From Litoditis marina (taxonomy: Eukaryota > Nematoda > Chromadorea > Rhabditida > Rhabditidae), in assembly GCA_964036275.1 (NCBI GenBank), contig OZ038434.1:6281060-6345059 (forward strand): DNA of 64,000 bases, written 5' to 3'. The notes beneath the pieces are model-generated. The model had not been told where the DNA came from and searched no databases. It saw only the letters and a program-made list of their open reading frames with translations. Below are positions 55,001-64,000 of the stretch, in pieces (the stretch's first letter is position 1; every line of letters begins with the position of its first letter). The translations under genes were made by a program, and so were the position numbers.

Positions 55001-58000
55001 GCCATTAAAACGTGTAATTGTGATGTGTACCAACCGTTTTCTGCTTTCTCAATCGGTAAGGTCACGTTTTCCACAGTTGGTGTCGACGACTCGACAGTGA
55101 CAAAGGCTTCCACCTCATCTGAAAATGTCGTCTGGTTTCTATCCTACTCCCTTACTGCAAGCAAAACAACGTCAACAAATAGTTTTGACATTTCACTGAC
55201 CCCAACCGTAATCTTGAAACGAAAACCTCATATTTTCTGAAGTGAAAGCGATGTGGGCCAAACATTACTGTAACGTGCAAAGACAAAATCTTTTCGGATA
55301 AGTCGGACAAAAACAGCTACAAACCTGAATCTGTGGCAAATGCAGCTGCGGTGGTAGTCATTGTTCCAGGCTCCTCTGTGGAAGTAGCGGTGGTATCTGG
55401 CTCAGCATCAGTGGTTACGGTACTTTCCGGTTGAGGTGTGGTGGTTACGGTAGTTTCTGGTTCACCTTCGGTGGCTACGGTAGTTTCGGGTTCAGCCTCG
55501 GTAGTTACCGTTATTTCCGGTTCAGCTTCACTGGTTACGGTAGTTTCCGGGTCAGCTTCACCATCGATGGTCACGGTAGTTTCGGGTTCAGCTTCGGTAG
55601 TTACCGTAGTTTCTGATTCATCTTCGGTGGTTACGGTAGTTTCCGGTTCAGCCTTGGTAGTTACGGTAGTTTCCGGTTCAGCTTCGGTGGTTACGGTAGT
55701 GTCCGGCTCAGCTTCGGTGGTTACGGTAGTTTCAAGCTCAGCTTCGGTAGTTGCCGTAGTTTCTGGTTCAGCTTCGGTGGTCGCGGTAGTTTCCGGTTCA
55801 ACTTCGGCGGTTACGGTAGTTTCCGGCTCAGCTGTGGTTACGGTAGTTTCAGGTTCAGCCGTAGAAGTTACGGTAGTTTCCGGTTCAGCTCTAGTAGTTA
55901 CGGTAGTTTCCGGTTCAGCGTCGGTAATTACGGTAGTTTCCGGCTCTACTTCGGTGGTTACAGTAGTTTCGAGTTCAGCCTTGGTAGTTACCGCAATTTC
56001 CGGTTCAGCTTCGGTGGTTACGGTAGTTTCGGGTTCAGCTTTGGTGGTTACGGTAGTTTCCGGTTCAGCTTCGGTGGTTACGGTAATTTCCGGTTGAGTT
56101 TCGGTGGTCACGGTAGTTTTCGGTTCAACTTCGGCGGTTACGGTAGTTTCCGGTTGAGTTTCGGTGGTCACGGTAGTTTCCGGTTCAACTTCGGCGGTTA
56201 CGGTAGTTTCCGGTTCAGTTTCGGTGGTCACGGTAGTTTCCGGTTCAACTTCGGCGGTCACGGTAGTTTCGGGTTCAGCTTCGGTGGTTACGGTAGTTTC
56301 CGGTTCAGCTTCGGTGGTTACGGTAGTTTCCGCTTCAGTTTTGGTGGTCACGGTAGTTTCCGGTTCAATTTCCGCGGTTACGGTAGTTTCCGGCTCAGCA
56401 TTAATGGTTTCTTTTGTTTCCGTTTCTTCTGTAGAAGCAGATATGCTTTCTTCCGTTGTTACCTTCTCTGAGTCGTTTTTCTCCTGTTTCCCTTCTTTCT
56501 TTTCTTTATCATCTTCCTTCTCCTTCTTTTCTTTCTGCTCAATTTCTTCTGTTGCATCATCTTCACTCTTCTCCACCTGCAGTCTTTCCCTGTTCTTTTT
56601 CAACGTGGACAACTTGTTCTTCAAACGAAGAACCAGCTCCTTCCAGCGCTCAGGCAGCACCTGAAAGTTTAGTTGTGATAACATAGTTTTTTCTTAAACC
56701 AAATATAATATATATATAAATATATTCACTATAAACGAAATATAGCAAAAAAGCCTAGGAAATACCGAAGGAAAAAGAATACGGAACGCAAATTTGTGAA
56801 TGAACTGATTGAGCATGACAATGTTATTCTATGGCAAAAACCACAATATAAAACATTCTGTGTATTCAATCCAATAATATTCTCTCCTGAATGCAAACAA
56901 CGGCATTCTATTCATGCAAAACTTGTCAACACTGTTCATGATACTGTTATGTTAGAACAAATACTAGAACACGCGATTTTTCATCCATTTCTTTTTCGAT
57001 CCCCGTGCTATTTTATTCAAATGTGTGCAAGTATTCCCCGTGAGATTTGCACAAGTGTTCTCATTATAAAGTAGAACTTGTAGCCAAATGCCATATATCT
57101 CACCTTCTTTGTGGTCTGGCTCACAATTTCCACTGCAACAGTCGACGTTGTTGACTCAGCTGAAGAGATGGTAGTTCGTTCTACTGGATCTGTCACTGAA
57201 ATATGACGACATATAGATTAGATACTGATCTAGGAGAGTCAAAAACGCCACTCTCATTCTATGTCTCTTCAACTTGTAGTTTGAACCTTACAGAGTTCAA
57301 AGAATACTCCACAACTCTGCTGTGTTTGACTGTACAATTCGACAGTGAGCTTCATTTTTATCTACAATGCATCGCTCATATATAGTAATTAGATACTTTG
57401 AACTTATTTTGAGTTACCAGTTGAGAAAACAGACCTTTCGCTGTAGTTTGATTAATTTTACCGTCTTCTTCGCTGGTTTCAGTGCTCTCTGACGTTTCCA
57501 CGGCCTGCAAATATATATGAATAACAGTATAGACTATACGAACAAGAAAGTTTTCCCTGTCCAACGTGCATTCAGACCATATCAGGATCAGTTCAAAAAC
57601 CCACCAAAGATGGAAAACTCATTTTTGGTAACGTGAACATGAAAATCATCGATAATTGTATGTGTCTCGAGCGTAATCTTCTCAGTTCAACGTGCACTTG
57701 GTTTTAATTATAGAGTGTTTGGTCAAGGCTCATCAACCAACTGTGCCACAAGGAATTTTTTCGTTTATATGAAATGAAATAATAGGTTCAGTTAATTTAG
57801 AATTGTATGCACTCAAAAATTTGTCATTCCTAGTTCGACTTGGTGACATCACATGTACTATACTGTTAGTCATTTGCACAGTCACGTGAAACAGAACTCA
57901 GAAACTAGCAATGACATAGTGCACGATTCCTCATTAGAATGCTGAATTCACGTGACTATTCACTTTACTTCAAGTATAGTATTGATGTACCCTGATTTCT

Positions 58001-61000
58001 GATTGGCTTTGTGTGAGATTTTTGTGTTTTTTTCGTGGCTGAGTAAACGTGGTTGGTGACCAATAGAACATTGTGGTTACTGTACTTACTGCATCAGAAG
58101 TATTGCTTGATGTAGCCTCAGTTTCAGCAGTAGTGGTTACGGTAGTTTCAGGCTCAGACGTCGTAGTTTCTGCTGCAGTTGTATCGTTCACTGTGGTTTC
58201 CAGCTCGGGAACTTTGGTTACTGTCGTTTCCGATTTGGTTGAAGTGGTCTCGGGCTCTGTCCCAGTTACCGTACTTTCACCCTCCTGAGTCTTGGTCACT
58301 GTAGATTTGGGTTGAGCAGTTGTGGATTCGGTAGGCTCTAGTTCAGATGTGGTAGTCACAGTACTGTCCGATTCAGATGTTTCAGTTACCGTACTCTTCT
58401 GCGCCTTGGTTACTGTACTTTCCGGTTGACCAGTAGTGGTTACGGTTGTTTCGGATGTGCTGTCAGTAGTGGATGTACCCTCGAATACCTTTGTTTCCGT
58501 TATCGTTGTCTCCTTTTCCTCGGTTTGGGTTACTGTTGATTCCGGCTCAGGTGTTGTGGATACTGTACCATCGGCTCCGAATACTGTACTGCCTGTGCTT
58601 TCGGGTTCAGATGTTTCAGTTTTTGTAGTTTCCACCTCTGGAGTTTTGGTTACTGTAGTTTCCGGTTGACGCATAGCGGTTACGGTTGTTTCCAGTTCTG
58701 AGGTAGTAGTGGATGTACTCTTGGATACCTCTGGTTCAGCTCCCGTAGTTGTCTCCTTCTCCTCAGTTTTGGTTACTGTGGTTTCTGGTTCCGACGTCGT
58801 GCGTACAGTAGCATTGGGTTTGGAGGTGGAGGTGGATGTTGATGTTCCGTCCAATTCAGGAGTTTCAGTTACAGTAACTTTCTCTTCTTGATTCTCGCTT
58901 ACTGTAGCGTCGTCTTGAGCTGTAATAGTTACGGTAGTTGCTGGTTCGGATGTGGTGGTGGTCGTGCTCTCGAGTTCGACTAGTTCAGTTGCCTCACTAG
59001 CGTCCTCTCCAGTCTCGGTTACTGTATCTTCGGGTTCAGCAGCTGTGGATACGATAGTCTTGGGTTGAGACGAAGTGGTTACTGTGGTACCTGATACAGA
59101 CTTTTCCGTCGTTTCAACTTCAGCGGTTGTCGTGACTGTTGTTGATACTATCTCCAACTCCTTGGGAACTTCTTTTGGCTTGTCTTCAACCTTTGATGTA
59201 GACACATCGTCTTTGTCTGCTCGAGTGGCACTGGAATCAATTGAGGAAGCAACGGTTGGTTTTTCGGACTTTGCCTCACCCTTACCAACTGTGTCCCGTT
59301 CAACTGTTGTCGTGACTGTAGTTTCCGGAGCAGCCGTGGTTAGTACCGTAGTTTCTGAAGCAGTCGAGGTAGTTAATGTAGCATCCGGAGCAGTCGTAGT
59401 AGTTACTGTAGTTGCCGGCTCAACTGTTGTGGTTACTGTAGTTTTTGGCTGGACTGTCGTGGTTACTGTAGTTTCCGGTTCAGATGTGGTGGTTACTGTA
59501 GTTTCCGGTTCAGATGTAGTGGCTACTGTAGTTTCTGGTTCAGCTGTGGTGGTTACCGTAGTTTCTGGAGCAGTCGTAGTGGTTACTGTAGTTTCCGGTG
59601 TAGCAGTGGTGTTTACTGTGGTTTTCGGTTCAGCCGTAGTAGTTACTGTAGTTTGCGGTTCAGCTGTGGTGGTTACTGTAGTTTTCGGTTCAACTGTTGT
59701 GGTTACTGTAGTTTCCGGTTCAGCCGTGGTGGTTACTGTAGTTTCCGGCTCAACTGTTGTGGTTACTGTAGTTTTCGGTTCAGATGTGATGGTTACTGTA
59801 GTTTCCGGTTTAGCCGTGGTAGTTACGGTAGTTTCCGGTTCAGCTGTGGTGATAACTGTAGTTTCCGGCTCAACTGTTGTGGTTACTGTAGTTTTCGGTT
59901 CAGCTGTGGTGGTTACTGTAGTTTCCGGAGCAGCCGTAGTAGCTACTGTAGTTTCCGGTTCAGCTGTGGTGGTTACGGCAAGTTCCGGAGCAGCCGTAGT
60001 AGGTACTGTAGTCTCCGGTTCGGCTGTGGTGGTTACGGTAGTTTTCGGAGCCGCCGTAGTAGCTACTGTAGTTTTCGGTTGAGCCGTAGTAGTTACTGTA
60101 GTTTCCGGTTCAGCCGTAGTAGTTACTGTAGTTTCTGATTCAGCTTTGGTGGTTACTGTAGTTCCCGGTTCAGCCGTAGTAGTTAGTGTAGTTTCCGGTT
60201 CAGCTGTGGTGGTAACTGTAGTTTCCGGAGCAGACGTAGTATTTACTGTAATTTCCGGTTCGGCTGTGGTGGTTACTGTAGTTTCCGGAGCTGCCGTAGT
60301 AGTTACTGTAGTTTCCGGTTTAGCTGTGGTGGTTACTGTAGTTTCCGGAGCTGCCATAGTAGTTACTGTAGTTTCCTGTTCAGCTGCTGTGGTTGCTGTG
60401 GTTTCTGGTTCAACTGTTGTGGTTACTGTAGTTTCCGGTTTGATTGTTGTGGTTACTGTAGTTTCCGTAGCAGTCGTGGTAGATAGCGTAGCTTCAGAAA
60501 CAGTCGTTGTGGTTACTGTAGTTTTCGGAGCAGCCGTAGTAGTTACTGTAGTTTCCGGCTCAGTTGTGGCGGATACTGTAGTTTCCGTCTCAGCCGTGGT
60601 GATTGCTGTAGTTTCCGGAGCAGCCGTAGTAGGTACTGTAGTCTCCGGTTCAGCTGTGATGGTTACTGTAGTTTCCGGAGCAGCCGTATTAGTTACTGTA
60701 GTTTCCGGCTCAGTTGTGGCGGATACTGTAGTTTCCGTCTCAGCCGTGGTCGTTACTGTAGTTTCCGGAGCAGCCGTAGTAGGTACTGTAGTCTCCGGTT
60801 CAGCTGTGGTGGTTACCGTAGTTTCCGGAGCAGTTTGGTCTTTTGAACCCATTGTTACGGCAGAGTCAATGGACGACTCAATCTCTGGTTTCTCGAACGG
60901 TGACTCTTCTCCTATACTGATTTGCTGTGTAGAAGTAGTTGTTGTAGCTGGCTGGGTGGTCGTTTCCCGTTCAGTCCCGAAAGATTCTGGTTGGGATTCA

Positions 61001-62983
61001 TCAACAGTGCTCGCGGGTTGGGTGATGGTGACTGGTGCAACAGTAGTCGTCACCACCTAGAAAGGAAAGGAAAGAGTGCAGTTGGTAGAAGTAGAAACAA
61101 AAAGAAAACGTGCAGTAGGGGCAAAGAAAAACAAAGGTGATTTAGTGCATGCGTACAAACATTTCATACTTACAAGAACACTTTCACGCTAACTAACAAC
61201 TGATCAAAGGCCGTATGCAGTATCATATAAACGTGCCATTCATTGCACGTACGCCATGATGTTGTGACTCTTACATTCCGGCTAGATAGAAGTCTCCGCA
61301 AAATATTGTAGAATAGTGTATGGATTATCTCGTAATGGGGGTGATTCTGCATACGGCCTCAGGTGGGTGCAAAGTTCAATGATCATATTTTGTACATTCT
61401 CGCTACATCCATTTTGATAGAAGAACTGTTAGCGCATTCGACCGTATTTTTCTGAGTTCTGAAAAAGCTCTCATGTGAATTAGTAGATCAAGTACCTCAG
61501 TCATAGCAGCATGGGTAGAATGGGTGAGCTCGCTCAGAATGGAAGCCCCATTGGGGTTCGGGTCCGGGGCAGGCAGGTCATCCACTTCATTCGTGTTCAC
61601 CGGCTTCTGAAATTACACCTTTTTATGAGTTTGTGTAATTAAGTTGTAGTTCGATCTGCATACACATCGATTCCTGCCCACCAGGGTCGAACTACAACTA
61701 AAACAGTTGAGACGGTGTCGAAACTTACGACAGACTATTGTTAACGAAAACTCAAAACGCGATTTGAGGAGAACAGCTCGATAATTTTTTCAGAGGGTAC
61801 ATGTTGGCCCCCTCTGTTGTGTTTGTTGTCCTATCCTCAGTTGTAGTTCTCAGTCTGTGCTTTGCGCGGAGAGCAAACTACAACTCATCATTCTATATGA
61901 TCAGAGGCCGTATGCATGAAACATTCCGGGCCGGGTTGGGATGCTATCCCGAGCTATTTTCCGGCCAATTCAGGTCGCGGTAGCATCCCAACCCGGCCCG
62001 GGATGTTTCATGCATACGGCCTCAGTAGTTCCATTCCTTAAAACACACAAGTGAAAAAGTACAGATCAAACACATCACGGTAAACCGTAAAATACAAGAG
62101 TCAAGATTGGAAATGATGATAAAAGAAACACTAGACCTACCTTCTCGATAGGTTGGGAGAATGGGTTATTCTCTGTCTCGGGCACACAGCGACATTGACA
62201 GTTACATGTATTGTGCTTGATGTTCTTCACAATATGGAATTCTGAAAACATTCTACAGGCTCCATGCCTTTGGGTCGAGTCTCATTATGTATTCTCTGGC
62301 TACGAAAGATCAATCGACTTTGAGACAAATTCTTTTCAAGTTTTCGAGGGTTTATTCTGATATGTTTTCAAAGTATACTCCTGTATGTTTCTCACTCAAG
62401 TTTCTCCATTGTCAGCCGTTACTGCTAGTTTCATCACTTACTATCACTGACCTACAAATCGGAGAGAACCAATTAATCAAAGCCGGCACATTCTCAAGTG
62501 GAAGTGTTTTTGATAGCAGTAATAGGATGAAACGCAAGTTGGTACATTTTTGTTGCACGTTTATTGTATGTGCACTTAGACACGGGTACCAACCCAAATT
62601 GCAACTAAATAAGTGTTCGTCATTTACACTATTTCTACAAGGTAACCATATTTCTTTCATGACTGCTTTGAACGTAACCATGTTTCTTTTCATCTGAATT
62701 GATCAAAAACTCAAAAAAAAACAAGGGAATGAGTGGGTATCTTATACCAGTTTTCCAAAGTTATAAAGCCTGAAATAAAACAAAAAAATGTGATCATTTG
62801 TTGTAGTCTACACATAGAGTGCGTTTTCAGAATTGGAAATCCACGGGATCAAACTACACACACAGCAGAGCAAGAGTACAACCTACCTTTGGAGCCGTCG
62901 CCATGTATGGTCTTGCTGAGCATACTAGTGGAGCTGGCCGAACCCGAGAGGGCCAGCAGAAGGGTGACCACCACCCACTGCAT
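52005..62983 (-). CDS. Giant secreted mucin-like protein with charged helix and Cys C-terminus
   Basis: Sixteen exons (~1,910 residues): 62887-62983, 62141-62241, 61496-61606, 58090-61056, 57435-57504, 57104-57195, 55325-56660, 55035-55118, 54623-54707, 54267-54380, 54146-54203, 53841-53991, 53301-53510, 53094-53204, 52702-52787, 52005-52071. All join in phase except 54267/54203, where the donor is uncertain. Order: signal peptide MQWVVVTLLLALSGSASS; Cys cluster CNCQCRC; acidic linker; ~990-residue repeat exon of TVTTTAEPET decapeptides; two short Thr/Ser exons; a Lys/Glu-rich stretch then ~35 more EPETTVTTEA repeats; linker exons; a ~120-residue Arg/Glu/Lys-rich helix (REEQRRIERLQEEERAEEVR...); and a module ending FTRVFKIKDPSEWVAKNCIF-AKKYFPQASC-...-IESCFAFL. 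Thr density implies heavy O-glycosylation, so an extracellular coat, cuticle or lumen role is inferred. A CTCTAG acceptor lies two bases before ATG. I recognise no named orthologue. Confidence 0.8.
57856..57981. repeat. MITE family TACTATACTGTTAGTCA, copy 3
   Basis: TACTATACTGTTAGTCATTT at the left and ...TTCAAGTATAGTA at the right. Lies in intron 4 of the mucin-like gene. Confidence 0.7.
61206..61360. repeat. MITE with GGCCGTATGCA termini, different core
   Basis: AAAGGCCGTATGCAG at the left and CTGCATACGGCCTC at the right bound a core unrelated to that of 61904-62023. Lies in intron 3 of the mucin-like gene. Confidence 0.7.
61643..61699. repeat. GTAGTTYGATC hairpin
   Basis: AGTTGTAGTTCGATC and GGGTCGAACTACAACT are inverted arms; a shared T-to-C change in one arm is compensated in the other. 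A second hairpin follows at 61838-61886 (GTTGTAGTTCTC / GCAAACTACAAC). Confidence 0.75.
61904..62023. repeat. MITE with GAGGCCGTATGCATG termini, best copy
   Basis: Arms of about 45 bp (GAGGCCGTATGCATGAAACA, then GGGCCGGGTTGGGATGCTA) are almost perfect inverses. Lies in intron 2 of the mucin-like gene. Confidence 0.8.
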
Positions 62984-64000
62984 TCCTAGAGATATACGAG
63001 TAATGTAGAATAGTAGTATTTTTATACATAATAAATTTACAGAGTGAGATCGACTGATATACGAATAATGTAGAATAGTACATAAAATGAAGTTGAGTTA
63101 TTACATTAATGTCTTTTGGGCCAGCACCCACTCGACCACTCCATATTACCCTAATAGGGACTAAAAGGCCCTAGGCATTTGTCCTAAGGAGTAATTTGAT
63201 TAATTGGAGACTGCGTTCACACCTACTGGGAGGCGGAAAAGCTAAACATTCATGATTATTGTTTGAAACCCCATTGAGTGACTCTGACGCCCAATCAATA
63301 ATCATATTTTGCACATCTGTTTACAATTCACTGAGTTTGAAGTATGAACGCAGCATAAAAGTGATGAAACTCTTTTTTTGCGTGTGGAAATCATTTTGTG
63401 AAAGATACCAGTTAGTTTACCGGTGAGATCATATAAGACGCAGCCAAATAAAAATATTTTGAAAACCGCTTATTTCAGAAACTTGCACACGAAGTGAGGA
63501 AATGGTTCCATAATTTTTCCTAATCCAGTGAATCAAGCCTCTACTGAGTAACATTTCACTGTATGGGCTCCCCCAGCATTTTATACCCGATTCGCATTTT
63601 GTATCTTGACAAAGTGTCCAGCCCGTGTTCCCCTCCGTGCAAGCGCACTTTGTACACGAATAAAGTGTGACTGTTGGTTCTAACGTTTACCAAAATATTG
63701 CAAGTGGGTCTCTGTTACTAAAAATTGTATTCAAATCAGTTAGAGAGGAGCTATGTTGACTAATGAAGTTATTATCTAGTTAATGTACATATTTTCAAAC
63801 TATTCCACATCAAAACAGCACTATTTGTGAGAATTTTGAAGTTCCTGCACTAAATTAGACAATTTCACATTAAAATACATTGGATTAAATAGTGTTTTTA
63901 TCTATTTGAGTTTAAATCCGCTTATTTTTATTTCAAAAGTGCTAAATTACTGTTTTAATTAATGCACGCGCACGTAAGAAGGAGGCAGGCGCGGGCGAGG
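62984..64000. other. Upstream region of the mucin-like gene, no gene seen
   Basis: AT-rich, with a repeated ATACGAGTAATGTAGAATAGTA-like word near 62995 and 63060. It presumably holds the promoter and outron. No ORF, tRNA or repeat family is assigned. Confidence 0.45.

Noticed and set aside
55431..56664. Long plus-strand ORFs of VVTVVSGS repeats (also 59075-61060)
   Set aside because: They are antisense shadows of the minus-strand Thr/Glu repeat exons, which have a signal peptide, splice sites and phase consistency.

Overview
The window looks like nuclear DNA from a nematode. Evidence: short introns with TTTCAG-type 3' splice sites; a 3' splice site 2-4 nt before nearly every start codon, as expected for spliced-leader trans-splicing; four members of the nematode-restricted SXP/RAL-2 (DUF148) family; and one stretch matching 20 of 22 bases of nematode SL1. 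I cannot name the species. No CRISPR, rRNA or functional tRNA was seen.

Left end (1-16.5 kb) is housekeeping and intron-rich. INTS2 (Integrator subunit 2, minus, runs off the left edge) is divergent from a ZIP7/SLC39A7-type zinc transporter (plus). This is followed 512 bp later, same strand, by RFC4 (clamp-loader subunit); the pair could be an operon. Exon models were built by hand from splice sites, reading phase and family similarity. From 17.0 to 19.4 kb lies an unrecognised single-pass membrane protein gene (minus) with one in-frame TGA before its membrane segment.

Middle (20.3-51.3 kb) is a repeat-rich, repeatedly duplicated region. Four SXP/RAL-2 genes (minus; three coding exons each) and a fifth remnant are each associated with a shared ~180-240 bp upstream block. 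Between them lie decayed duplicates of an unknown plus-strand transcript, a ~500 bp (GT)n tract, MITEs of at least six families, tRNA-derived SINEs, a 130-bp satellite rich in TGACGTCA sites, and a ~5.5 kb PIF/Harbinger transposon. That transposon carries a MADF-domain gene and four head-to-tail, almost identical 907-bp copies of the N-terminal half of its transposase gene.

Right end (52.0-63.0 kb, minus) is one 16-exon gene for a very large secreted mucin-like protein: signal peptide, Cys cluster, two long Thr/Glu/Pro repeat exons, a long charged helix and a short Cys-containing C-terminal module. A 59-codon ORF with two hydrophobic segments lies just downstream. The last kilobase holds no gene I can support.
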